64,000 nucleotides of DNA from Cognataquiflexum rubidum (GTDB taxonomy: Bacteria; Bacteroidota; Bacteroidia; Cytophagales; Cyclobacteriaceae): the NCBI RefSeq assembly GCF_022538115.1, contig NZ_JAKZAL010000012.1, forward strand, positions 1-64,000, in the 5' to 3' direction. Below are positions 43,777-51,643 of this stretch, in pieces (the first letter of the stretch is position 1; each line of letters opens with the position of its first letter). Made by a program: the position numbers and the translations under genes. The notes beneath the pieces were generated by a model. That model was not told where the DNA came from. It was given only the letters and a program-made list of their open reading frames with translations, and made no database searches.

Positions 43777-44750
43777 ACGAGAATATAGAACATATCGAAG
43801 ACCTGATCGGCAAATTCATTGTCGGTGAAGCTTCTGAGGCTGAAATCCAGGAGTTGGGGGAATGGTGTGCTCTTTCGGCTGAAAACCAAAAATACCTGGA
43901 TGATGCCAAGCTGATTTATGAAAAAGCGCAGTTGCCGGGCAAGGAGGAATTTGATGCAGATACTGCTTGGGAAAAGGTGCAAAATCAGATTTATGGGAAA
44001 GATAAGAAACCATGGTTCATTTTTCCGACATGGGGAATTGCCGCCGGGTTGATTCTGATTTTTGCTTTGACTTTCATTTTTTATTCCATCCGACAATCTT
44101 CCCAAACTCAGGAATTCCAATTCACTGCTGACTTAACGGTGGTTTCTCAAAAGATGCCTGACCTTACCGAAATTTCGCTGAACAAAAACTCGGATGTCAG
44201 GGTCGATTACAACGAAAGAAAAAAAACCGGAACCATCCATTTGTCCGGTGAAGCTCTGATCAATATCCCGGATTCCAAAAAAGTCAATTGGACTGTTCAG
44301 GCAGGTGAACTGCATATTGAGGATATCGGTACTGTATTTCATGTCAAAGCTTTTCCTGACAGTGCCATTGTGGAAGTTACTGTTCAGGAGGGAATGGTCC
44401 GATTTTACAAGGATGATGTAGGAGGAATTACGCTCTCAGCCGGGGAAAAAGGAATCTATGACAAAAACCTGAATACTTTTTCCATGTTGGAGGCAGATCC
44501 GAATGTAGCAGCATTTGTCACCAGATCTTTTGATTTTCAGGAAGAAGAACTTGCACAGGTTTTGGCCAGTCTTTCTCAAGTATATGGAAGGAAAATTGTA
44601 ATGGAGGGCGATATTTCCGGTTGTAGGTTGACAGTTAATTTTGAAAATGAAGACCTGAATACCATTCTTGAAATAATTTCAGAGACGCTCGGTCTTGAAG
44701 TCATCGATGAAGGTTCCCAAATCAAAATCTCCGGGGATGGTTGCTTTTAA
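43773..44750 (+). CDS. FecR-family anti-sigma factor
   Basis: A 325-residue one-helix protein. A cytosolic helical N-terminus binds the sigma factor. A membrane helix lies near residues 86-108 (FPTWGIAAGLILIFALTFIFYSI). The FecR domain has LPDLTEISLNKNSDVRVDY-like text (MPDLTEISLNKNSDVRVDY), GEALINI and VQAGELHIEDIGTVFHVKAFP. The last 70 residues are a DUF4974 domain (RSFDFQEEELAQVLASLSQVYG), which in this family meets the STN domain of the outer-membrane partner. Its stop overlaps the STN-protein start by 14 bases. Confidence 0.94.
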   Translation: MNENIEHIEDLIGKFIVGEASEAEIQELGEWCALSAENQKYLDDAKLIYEKAQLPGKEEFDADTAWEKVQNQIYGKDKKPWFIFPTWGIAAGLILIFALTFIFYSIRQSSQTQEFQFTADLTVVSQKMPDLTEISLNKNSDVRVDYNERKKTGTIHLSGEALINIPDSKKVNWTVQAGELHIEDIGTVFHVKAFPDSAIVEVTVQEGMVRFYKDDVGGITLSAGEKGIYDKNLNTFSMLEADPNVAAFVTRSFDFQEEELAQVLASLSQVYGRKIVMEGDISGCRLTVNFENEDLNTILEIISETLGLEVIDEGSQIKISGDGCF

Positions 44751-46443
44751 ATTTTCTCTTTTCACCAAAGAAAAGGACTTCCGTTTCGTACTTTTCTTGC
44801 TGTTCCTTCTATTCATTTCCTCCACATCTTTTGGACAGCAGATTCCTATTTTAGAAAAAAAGGTTTCCATTTCGGCCAAAAACGAACCGCTGGAAACTTT
44901 CCTCCGTCGCTTATCCCATGAGTCAGGAACGGTCTTTTCCTACAGTTCTTCTGCAATCAATGTTAATAGAAATGTGACTGCTGATTTTTCAAACAAACCC
45001 CTGAGGGAAGTTTTGGAAACAGTGTTGGAAGGGAAAGTGGATATTAAACAAAAAGGTGTTTATGTCATATTAACTCCAAAACCAGATTCCCCAAAGGACT
45101 TGGTCATCAGTGGCTATGTGGTCGATGAAGGCACCGGAAAGCCAGTCCGTGATGCGACTGTATATGACCCGATCACGCTGAAATCTTCCTTGACGGACGA
45201 ATTCGGGTATTTTCAGCTTTCGGTAAAAAACCCCGCCGAGGATCTCAAATTGGTAATCAATAGTCAGTCCTACACCGACACACTTTTGATAGACGAAAAA
45301 CAATCCACTTTCCAAAAGATTCTCCTCAAATCAAAGGAAATTGACTTTGAAGAAGTGGGCAAAAGCATCGCAGAACCGATGAAGGACTTTTGGATTTGGA
45401 CCAAAAAATCTGTGGCTTTTACCAATATGGACAACATGAGCGATACCCTGCACCGGGGATTTCAGCTTTCCTTGGTACCTTTTGTCAGCACCAACAGGAA
45501 GTTGGCGGGAAGTGTGGTCAATGACTTTTCCTTCAATATTTTGGGGGGGTTTTCGGGAGGAACAAACAAGGTAGAATTTGGGGGTTTGTTTAACCTCAAC
45601 CGTGGAAATGTCAAGTCAGTACAGGTTGCGGGGCTATTGAATCAGGTCAGTGGAACCGTCAAAGGCGTCCAATTGGCAGGATTAGCAAATGCGGTTTTGG
45701 ATTCAGTGAATGCTGCACAAATTTCGGGATTGGTCAATTTCAGCACAGGAAATGTCAAGGGCTTTCAGTTGGCAGGACTGATGAACGTGGGGACATCAAA
45801 CTTTCAGGGATTTCAATTGGCCGGGCTAGCCAATTATGCCAACAGAGATGTTGATGGTGTGCAGATGGCTGGTTTGCTGAATATTGGACGCAATGTCAAA
45901 GGAACACAGATCGGGCTATTCAATTATGCTGATAGCCTCAAAGGAGCGCAAATCGGCCTGATCAGTTTTGTAAGAAAAGGATACCATCAGGTTGAGATCG
46001 GGGCGGATGAAATGCTTCCCTTGAATATGTCTCTCCGATCAGGAACAAGGGCATTTTACAACATGCTTTTTGCAGGAATTAGAACTGACAATGCGGACTC
46101 TACGACATGGACCTTTGGCTATGGGATAGGCACCTCCCCTGCTTTGGGCAAGAAAACCCATCTGAATATCGAACTGAGTGCCCAACAAATGAACAAAGGA
46201 TATGTCTCGGCTTTGAACCTGGTCAACAGACTTTACATCGGGATGGAAATTCGCCTGGCAAATAAAATCCACTTCTTTGCCGGACCAAGTCTGAATCTAC
46301 GGGTGTACGACAATACTTATGCTGACCATCCTCCACTTTTTACTTACACCAATCCAAGAATCATTTCCGAAAGCACCTATCCATCCGAAAACCTTGCCAC
46401 CCAACTTTGGTTTGGCGGAAGAGCGGGATTCAGGTTTTTTTGA
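44737..46443 (+). CDS. STN-domain protein fused to 16-residue surface repeats (LA_2272-like)
   Basis: Five hundred and sixty-eight residues from the ATG at 44737 (a TTG at 44695 is less likely). In order: a signal (FVLFLLFLLFISSTSFGQ); an STN domain (about 40-110, KNEPLETFLRRLSHESG); a carboxypeptidase-regulatory-like beta domain (LVISGYVVDEGTGKPVRDATVYD); then a surface-repeat part in which units of exactly 16 residues, such as VKGVQLAGLANAVLDS, recur five times and two shorter ones follow (45610-45972). The tail is barrel-like and ends FRFF. STN domains usually belong to TonB-dependent transducers; here no plug or receptor follows. So the operon would signal through a different outer-membrane module (inference). 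Confidence 0.82.
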   Translation: MVAFKFSLFTKEKDFRFVLFLLFLLFISSTSFGQQIPILEKKVSISAKNEPLETFLRRLSHESGTVFSYSSSAINVNRNVTADFSNKPLREVLETVLEGKVDIKQKGVYVILTPKPDSPKDLVISGYVVDEGTGKPVRDATVYDPITLKSSLTDEFGYFQLSVKNPAEDLKLVINSQSYTDTLLIDEKQSTFQKILLKSKEIDFEEVGKSIAEPMKDFWIWTKKSVAFTNMDNMSDTLHRGFQLSLVPFVSTNRKLAGSVVNDFSFNILGGFSGGTNKVEFGGLFNLNRGNVKSVQVAGLLNQVSGTVKGVQLAGLANAVLDSVNAAQISGLVNFSTGNVKGFQLAGLMNVGTSNFQGFQLAGLANYANRDVDGVQMAGLLNIGRNVKGTQIGLFNYADSLKGAQIGLISFVRKGYHQVEIGADEMLPLNMSLRSGTRAFYNMLFAGIRTDNADSTTWTFGYGIGTSPALGKKTHLNIELSAQQMNKGYVSALNLVNRLYIGMEIRLANKIHFFAGPSLNLRVYDNTYADHPPLFTYTNPRIISESTYPSENLATQLWFGGRAGFRFF

Positions 46444-47250
46444 TGGAGTTGGAATTTGGAGCATTGAAATGCCTTGATGCCCTTGGCAGTGTCTTCACTA
46501 CCAATTAATCCACGAAATAATAGCCCTGAAAGGGCGAGATAACAAAGGGAAGGGTGAAGCCCATCCATATTTCATTTGATAATTCGCGGAAGCCCTGAAA
46601 GGGCGGGATTATTTTTATAATTCATTTTATTTCGCCCTTTCAGGACTTAGGACAACCAATTCTCAAAATTACGATGGGCTGCACCCATCGCTATCATATT
46701 CCGCACCTTCAGTGCTTATATTTCAAAATGGTTTTTATTGAATCGAAATTCACGCCATTGGAAGTGTCTCCACTTCCAATTTATTCATGAGAGAAAAGCC
46801 CTGAAAGGGCGGGATAACAAAGGGATGGGTGAAGCCCATCCATAATTCATTTAATATCTCCCCAAGCCCTGAAAGGGCGGAATCATTTTTTTAATTCAAT
46901 TTATTTCGCCCTTTCAGGGCTTGTGCCAAAGATTCCGATAATTGTGATGGACCCATCGCTAGGATATTTCGCCCTTTCAGGGCTACAATTTCTAAAGGGT
47001 TTTTATTGTATTGAAATTCACGCCATTGGCTTGTCTCCACTGCCAATTAAATTTCCAAAAAAATAAAGAATTTATGGTGACACTGACATCGGCACATTCA
47101 GAATTTCCTAAATTCATATATCCCAGAAAGTCAGTGAAGACACTGACTTGGGCTGATCTTTCTTCAAAAATCTTTTTTTAAAAATTTTTTCATTTCCCAT
47201 AGGGGTGTCTTTGGTTTCGCTTGTCATAGGATAGAAACTAATCCAAACAA
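46444..47250. repeat. Tandem ~270-bp unit with REP-like AGCCCTGAAAGGGCG palindromes
   Basis: Two imperfect copies, about 46483-46760 and 46761-47028, then the start of a third. Each holds three or four palindromes of type GCCCTGAAAGGGC or its complement CGCCCTTTCAGGGC, a GGGTGAAGCCCATCC block, a GATGGGCTGCACCCATCG-type hairpin and the closing text CACGCCATTGG. No coding frame is present. The palindromes resemble REP elements linked to RAYT transposases; no RAYT gene is in the window. Confidence 0.85.
47128..47149. terminator. 9-bp hairpin before second surface-repeat gene
   Basis: AAGTCAGTG pairs perfectly with CACTGACTT across an AAGA loop. It is about 100 bases upstream of the second repeat gene. 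It may end transcription coming from the repeats or act as a leader structure. Confidence 0.45.
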
Positions 47251-48486
47251 ATGAATACCATAAGCAAAATCTTAGCAACAGCGGCTTTCTTCTCTCTTTC
47301 TCCCGTAGAAACCAAAGCCCTTTCCGGCCATGAAGAAAACCCGACCGATAGCCTCGAAAAGGTGGATTCGAAGTTTTCATTTCACCGCTTCGGTGAAAAA
47401 ATCGGCACAATAAAATTCCAGCCTTTTAGCGTAAATCCTGAGGATACCACCATCGTATCTGTACAGTTTGCATTTGTTCCTTTTGTCGGAACGAATGGCA
47501 CCCAATCCGGAAACATGATCAACAATGTTTCCTTCAATCTGCTCGGAGGATATTCTGCGGGAACCTGTGCTTTTGAAATGGCAGGACTTTTCAATATCAA
47601 CCGTGGCGACATGACAGGCGTGCAGTTGGCAGGCCTATTCAATCAGGTAGGTGGAAAAGTCGACGGGGTACAGTTGGCCGGTCTGTTCAACTCCAATCTT
47701 CAATCTGTCAAAGGTGTTCAATTGGCAGGATTGACCAATTTTACCACAGGTGAAGTAGAAGGCGTGCAGCTCGCCGGCTTGGCAAACTTTACCCCCAAAT
47801 CTGTCAAAGGTGTTCAAATCGCAGGCCTAACCAACTTCTCAGGAAAAAACACCGAAGGCTCCCAAATTGCCGGTTTGGCCAATTTCACTCCCCATGAAGT
47901 CAAAGGCTCGCAGGTAGGAACATTTAATTATGGAGGTAAAGTCAATGGTTTTCAGCTTGGTGTGTTCAACTATGCCGACAGCATGAGTGGGGTTCCGGTG
48001 GGGTTGATCAGCTTCGTGCGCTCAGGATACCACACAGTTGAGTTCGGAGTCAATGAAGTCCTTCCCATCAATATCGCGTTGCGAACCGGAAAGAGGGAAT
48101 TCTATAACATACTTTTTGCAGGTACCAGACCTGAAATCAGCGAAGATGTCACTTGGTCATTTGGCTACGGCGTAGGAACTTCTCCAAGATTGGGGAAAAA
48201 GACTTTTCTAAACGTTGAAGTCAGCTCTGAGCAATTGAACAAAGGCAGAGTCCAATCATTGAATCTGATCAACAAACTCTACATCGGCGGGGATTATCAG
48301 GTGGCGAAAAAGTTGGCCTTATTTGCCGGACCGACGATTAATTTCAGGGTATTTGACGATTCCTTTGACGGTCATCCTGAACTTTTTACCTATACCAAAA
48401 CACAGGTCCGAAATGAAAGGGCCCATCCTGAAAACATCACCAGCCAATGGTGGTGGGGTTTTAGGGCGGGTTTTAGATTTTTTTAA
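47251..48486 (+). CDS. Surface-repeat barrel protein (LA_2272-like), no STN domain
   Basis: A 411-residue paralogue of the C-terminal part of the STN protein. After a short leader it reads VSVQFAFVPFVGTNGTQSGNMINNVSFNLLGGYSAG, then six 16-residue repeats (VDGVQLAGLFNSNLQS, VKGVQLAGLTNFTTGE, VEGVQLAGLANFTPKS...) and two 14-residue ones (47611 to about 48008). The barrel-like end again finishes FRFF. Each repeat probably makes a beta-hairpin turn. It may be the exported partner or target that the STN-carrying paralogue senses or competes with. The signal peptide is weak but present (ILATAAFFSLSPVETKALS). Confidence 0.82.
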   Translation: MNTISKILATAAFFSLSPVETKALSGHEENPTDSLEKVDSKFSFHRFGEKIGTIKFQPFSVNPEDTTIVSVQFAFVPFVGTNGTQSGNMINNVSFNLLGGYSAGTCAFEMAGLFNINRGDMTGVQLAGLFNQVGGKVDGVQLAGLFNSNLQSVKGVQLAGLTNFTTGEVEGVQLAGLANFTPKSVKGVQIAGLTNFSGKNTEGSQIAGLANFTPHEVKGSQVGTFNYGGKVNGFQLGVFNYADSMSGVPVGLISFVRSGYHTVEFGVNEVLPINIALRTGKREFYNILFAGTRPEISEDVTWSFGYGVGTSPRLGKKTFLNVEVSSEQLNKGRVQSLNLINKLYIGGDYQVAKKLALFAGPTINFRVFDDSFDGHPELFTYTKTQVRNERAHPENITSQWWWGFRAGFRFF

Positions 48487-48572
48487 CTGAATTAATTTTC
48501 TTTCAAAAAACAAAAAATCAGATAGGGGTATAACCTCCCTGAATTGTCATTAAAACAGAAGCTAAGCCAACA

Positions 48573-48616
48573 GCAGATCCTGCCCGGCTCATTATGAGCT
48601 TGGGCAGGCCATCTGC
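48573..48616 (+). promoter_or_regulatory. Large hairpin in the leader of the barrel gene
   Basis: GCAGAT plus CCTGCCC pair with GGGCAGG plus ATCTGC; inside, GCTCA pairs with TGAGC. The hairpin ends 28 bases before the ATG at 48645 and lies within the predicted leader, so it may affect translation, message stability or termination. Confidence 0.6.
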
Positions 48617-48644
48617 CTCAAAGAACTTAAACACTTACCAAAAA

Positions 48645-49250
48645 ATGAAAAAGCTATTCACAATGATCATCCTATTAATTACTGTTCACGCCTCATATTC
48701 CCAAGAAGCAGAAAGATTCAGATTTCAGATGGACCTCGGTGCAGCAGCTCCAAAAGGCGGTGGATTTGGCGCTTTGGTCAATTTGGAACCACAAATCCTC
48801 GTCAGAAGAAATCTTGCTTTGGGATTGAGAATGGGTGCGGCGGCACTCGCCAAAGATGTGGTCTACTATGAAATCCCGGATGATTACACCGGAGAATTAG
48901 GTGCAAATGCATCCATTTCCGGTACTGCAAATTATTATTTCAACTACGGAAAAGGAAAAGCGGCACCCTATATCGGTGGCGGTTTTGGATATTATACCAT
49001 GAGCAATGTCAACATTGAGAGCACCGATATTGACTCGGATGATCTGGGAGACCTGAGGGCAAACTTTGCCTGGGCGCCAATGTTGAGAGCCGGGGTGGAA
49101 CTGGGGAAATTCAGGATAGGCGCTGAATATAATTTTGTCCCTAAAAGCGATCTCCAAAACATCAACGGAGAAGTAATCGGTCAAGCCACCAATGAATACT
49201 TCGGGTTTACGATTGGCTACTTCGTCGGAGGTGGAAAATGGGGAAGGTAA
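48645..49250 (+). CDS. Outer-membrane beta-barrel protein
   Basis: Two hundred and one residues from the ATG at 48645, which gives a proper signal peptide (MKKLFTMIILLITVHASYSQ); the longer frame starts inside the leader hairpin. Alternating strands follow (FRFQMDLGAAAPKGGGFGALVNLEP, LGLRMGAAALAKDVVYYE, APYIGGGFGYYTMSNVN, FRIGAEYNFVPKSDL), typical of an eight-stranded barrel. The end is FGFTIGYFVGGGKWGR, an aromatic C-terminus with a short tail. Role unknown. Confidence 0.82.
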   Translation: MKKLFTMIILLITVHASYSQEAERFRFQMDLGAAAPKGGGFGALVNLEPQILVRRNLALGLRMGAAALAKDVVYYEIPDDYTGELGANASISGTANYYFNYGKGKAAPYIGGGFGYYTMSNVNIESTDIDSDDLGDLRANFAWAPMLRAGVELGKFRIGAEYNFVPKSDLQNINGEVIGQATNEYFGFTIGYFVGGGKWGR

Positions 49251-49257
49251 TCTGAAT

Positions 49258-49367
49258 CAGTTCACCTGCTTCTCCGGAAGCAGGGAACAAAATAATCAGC
49301 AAGGTTATCCTGCTTCTGGAGAAGCAGGATAGCAGCCCCAGTTCACCTGCTTCTCCGGAAGCAGGGT
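49258..49367. repeat. Three CCTGCTTCT-GAAGCAGG hairpins in a row
   Basis: Perfect stems at 49265-49284 (CCTGCTTC/GAAGCAGG), 49307-49330 (10-bp stem ATCCTGCTTC/GAAGCAGGAT) and 49346-49365. The first and third are direct repeats of a 27-base unit. The block may also terminate the barrel gene. Confidence 0.85.
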
Positions 49368-49372
49368 TCTAG

Positions 49373-49546
49373 TTCTATGGCGCAGAATTCACTTTGGAGC
49401 AATTTAAACACAAGGGACTACATTTCTTGGTCTCCGGTTCTGTATTACTCCCTTTTGGCAGTTACTTTGAACCTATGGAAGGTGTTATCAAAACAGCCTA
49501 TCAGACACCACTGATTCCGATATTGAGTTATAGGGTGGAGTTTTAG
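49373..49546 (+). pseudogene. C-terminal remnant of an outer-membrane barrel protein
   Basis: An open frame of 57 codons follows the hairpin block and lacks a start. It reads FYGAEFTLEQFKHKGLHFL, then VSGSVLLPFGSYF and ends LSYRVEF. The strand pattern and final Phe match the C-terminus of an outer-membrane protein. A stop codon closes the frame exactly at the repeat edge (49370-49372). The rest of the gene seems to have been lost when the repeats formed or moved. Confidence 0.55.
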
Positions 49547-49628
49547 AGAAAAAATTTACTTGTTCCAAAATGAACGTGTATTTAGTATGTTTGAAAAAAC
49601 ACTACTCTAGAATTAGTATATTTAGGAT

Positions 49629-49787
49629 ATGAATAAAATTTCAAAGAAATCAGAGAAGACCAAAAAAGAATTGAGAAAGGAAATTCTCAATTCCATGGTC
49701 GCATCATTCAAAATCGAAGGAATTAATATTTCTCCAGACCTTGCGATTTCAACATTAAATAAGTTAGAAACTACTCTCGAAAAATAG
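49629..49787 (+). CDS. Small VbhA-like antitoxin carrying the Fic-inhibitory motif
   Basis: Fifty-two residues: a lysine-rich start (MNKISKKSEKTKKELRKEI), then LNSMVASFKIEGINISPDL. Residues 26-31 (SFKIEG) match the (S/T)xxxE(G/N) motif by which class I antitoxins such as VbhA insert a glutamate into the Fic ATP pocket. The gene converges with the Fic gene and its end overlaps that gene's end by 17 bases; known VbhA genes lie upstream of the toxin on the same strand, so the tail-to-tail layout is unusual. The short protein is missed by most length cut-offs. The motif match is clear; the role is inferred. Confidence 0.6.
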   Translation: MNKISKKSEKTKKELRKEILNSMVASFKIEGINISPDLAISTLNKLETTLEK

Positions 49788-50357
49788 ACTTGATGAAATC
49801 AGTCATTTGTCCGTAATTTTTCTTGGCTGAATTTTGAACTGCTGATACATAAAGATCAAATTCTTTATTCCCAATCTGGTCAAATTTCAATGGCCCAAAA
49901 CCTTGTTTACGACACATAAGGTTGGCCAAAACCCTTGCAGTCCGACCATTTCCTTCTCTAAACGGATGAATGAATAACAACTCGCCGTGTACTTTTGCGA
50001 TATCGGAAATTAGGTCATCTACTTTCCCGTATTTATTGGGCAGAAAAGACAAAATCTCATTTTCAAAAGTTTCCATGGTTTGGGGTAAAATTTGGCAGCT
50101 GCAAATGGAAAACCTCCTTTGGACAAATTGACATCACGATATTTTCCTGCAAATGAATATAAATGCTCCAAAGCCAACTTATGAATTTTTAGAATATATG
50201 CAGCATTAAAATTTGTCCGGCTAGTCAATTTTTCTGTTAGGATGATCTCAGCTTTCAAAAACCCTTCAAATTCTGACAAGCCAATTTCCTCGGAAGTTTT
50301 AAGGCCAAGCAAATTTGGTAGAACAATATTTTGGTTATCAGGTGTTTCGTATTTCAT
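49771..50357 (-). pseudogene. Fic-family AMP-transferase toxin, broken by a one-base deletion
   Basis: Two overlapping frames together make one Fic protein of about 195 residues. The N-terminal part (50357 down to about 50090) has NFNAAYILKIHKLALEHLYSFAG and YRDVNLSKGG; the C-terminal part has METFENEILSF and the catalytic loop HPFREGNGRTAR. The frames differ by one base. Adding one T within the T4 run (A4 on the plus strand, 50087-50090) gives the expected KFLPQTMETF. So the gene is either inactivated by a homopolymer deletion or phase-variable, or the base was missed in sequencing. The class I, antitoxin-in-trans type is supported by the small ORF at 49629. Confidence 0.85.
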
Positions 50358-50413
50358 CTTTGCAGCATAAATAATCCATGAACTTCATATCATTTGAATG
50401 ACTCAATCTAGTT

Positions 50414-51280
50414 ATGTCCAATAACAAAAACAAACCCGCTGAACCCACGATTATATTGTTTTTCCCAATCCTGCCGGCACTTCTTTTCGGAACCTACATC
50501 ATGGCTTTTTCTGAGGTTCCGAAAACTCTTTGGATGATGCATCTTGGTTTCGGAATGATGGGTATCGCTTTGCAATGGGTAGTTTTCAGGTTTAGGCCGG
50601 TTTTCAAAAAGGTAAACCCCTACCCAATTATCCTGATATCGATGCTATTATTGTTATTGACTTTTTGGGATGATGGCTTTCAGGATGTCAACCGATGGGT
50701 CAGCATTGGGGCATTCAGTCTGAATATTGGTCTGATGGTAAGTCCATTGATTTTGATCCAAATCCATAAAATCCAAAATCAAACCTTTGCAACCCTACTC
50801 TCCCTACTAGCAGTTTTGATTTTCCTTTTTCAGTCAGATGCTTCATTGGTTACGGCATTTTCGGTATCCGCTTCCATAAAACTTCTCAGGAAAAATAGCT
50901 CCAAGACAACCAAAGGCTTGATTTTGATTGCTGCTATTGGCGCTTCCGCCATGGCTTGGTACAATTTGGACAGTTTACCTGCTGTCAGTTACGTGGAGGA
51001 TATCCTATCCCTAGCCTGGAAAATCAGTGGTTTCTTAGGCATTTTTTCAGTGCTTTCTTTAGTGTTGTTACCCCTTCCGTTTTTTGTATTGGCTAGCAAA
51101 GAAAACAGGACAATGGCTTACAGTTTAGGCTTGTATTTCTTCCTGATTTTGTTGGTTACCCTTTTTGGAAACTTCCCAGTGATGGTGATGGGTTATGGGA
51201 TTTCACCAATTATCGGGTACTTTATCGGATTGATTTGGTTGGGGGAAGAAATATCAAGATCAAAGGAAGAAAATCCATAA
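50414..51280 (+). CDS. Multi-helix membrane protein with SEDS-like segment
   Basis: A 288-residue protein with about eight membrane helices and a short charged tail. The segment DVNRWVSIGAFSLNIGLMVSP recalls the (G)xxRWIxLGxxxxQPSE stretch of FtsW/RodA, but it lacks the Gln-Pro-Ser-Glu and the Asp residues of SEDS glycosyltransferases, so glycan polymerase activity is not expected. It may be a shortened relative. It starts 57 bases after the diverging Fic gene and ends before the Hip operators. Confidence 0.65.
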   Translation: MSNNKNKPAEPTIILFFPILPALLFGTYIMAFSEVPKTLWMMHLGFGMMGIALQWVVFRFRPVFKKVNPYPIILISMLLLLLTFWDDGFQDVNRWVSIGAFSLNIGLMVSPLILIQIHKIQNQTFATLLSLLAVLIFLFQSDASLVTAFSVSASIKLLRKNSSKTTKGLILIAAIGASAMAWYNLDSLPAVSYVEDILSLAWKISGFLGIFSVLSLVLLPLPFFVLASKENRTMAYSLGLYFFLILLVTLFGNFPVMVMGYGISPIIGYFIGLIWLGEEISRSKEENP

Positions 51281-51296
51281 AAAAACAACCCTCAAA

Positions 51297-51314
51297 ATCA
51301 CATTATATTGTGAT
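51297..51314. promoter_or_regulatory. HipB operator 1
   Basis: ATCACATTATATTGTGAT, an 18-bp inverted repeat (ATCACA/TGTGAT), first of three related sites with exactly 61 bases between starts. Confidence 0.7.
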
Positions 51315-51357
51315 ATTGACAGTATTCATCTTTCTCTTTTTTACTTTCTCACCAAAA

Positions 51358-51375
51358 ATCACATTATACTGCTAT
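51358..51375. promoter_or_regulatory. HipB operator 2
   Basis: ATCACATTATACTGCTAT. The left half equals that of operators 1 and 3, while the right half is degenerate. It starts 61 bases after operator 1. Confidence 0.6.
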
Positions 51376-51418
51376 TTATCTTGATTTTTTGAATTCAACC
51401 AACTATTTTGCATAAAAA

Positions 51419-51436
51419 ATCACATTATAATGTTAT
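51419..51436. promoter_or_regulatory. HipB operator 3, over the hipB start codon
   Basis: ATCACATTATAATGTTAT with a perfect 12-bp core palindrome ACATTATAATGT. It covers the ATG of hipB at 51430, so a bound repressor sits across the start of the gene. It starts 61 bases after operator 2. Confidence 0.7.
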
Positions 51437-51639
51437 CTGTACAGTTAGGGGAAACCATCAAATCAAGAAGAAAAGAGTTGGGTATCACCCAACCACATTT
51501 GGCTGAACTTGCTGGAATCAGCCTCAACACCCTTTATAAACTTGAACGTGGGCAAAGTAATCCCTCATTGGAAGTGCTGAATAAGCTTGCTGAAGTAATG
51601 GGAATGGAAATTAAATTAGAGGTAATCAAAAAATATTGA
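51430..51639 (+). CDS. hipB: HipB-like XRE antitoxin/repressor
   Basis: A 69-residue helix-turn-helix protein (VQLGETIKSRRKELGITQPHLAELAGISLNTLYKLERGQSNPSLEVLNKLAEVMGMEIKLEV gives the whole XRE fold; key segment ITQPHLAELAGISLNTLYKL). It is first in a three-gene operon, with hipS 4 bases downstream. It should bind the three ATCACATTATA sites upstream and over its own start, making an autoregulated operon. Confidence 0.92.
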   Translation: MLSVQLGETIKSRRKELGITQPHLAELAGISLNTLYKLERGQSNPSLEVLNKLAEVMGMEIKLEVIKKY

Positions 51640-51643
51640 TTGA

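Noticed and set aside
50414-51280. FtsW/RodA-like SEDS polymerase
   Set aside because: Only the RWxxxGxF segment fits; the catalytic Asp and the QPSE motif are absent and it is too short.
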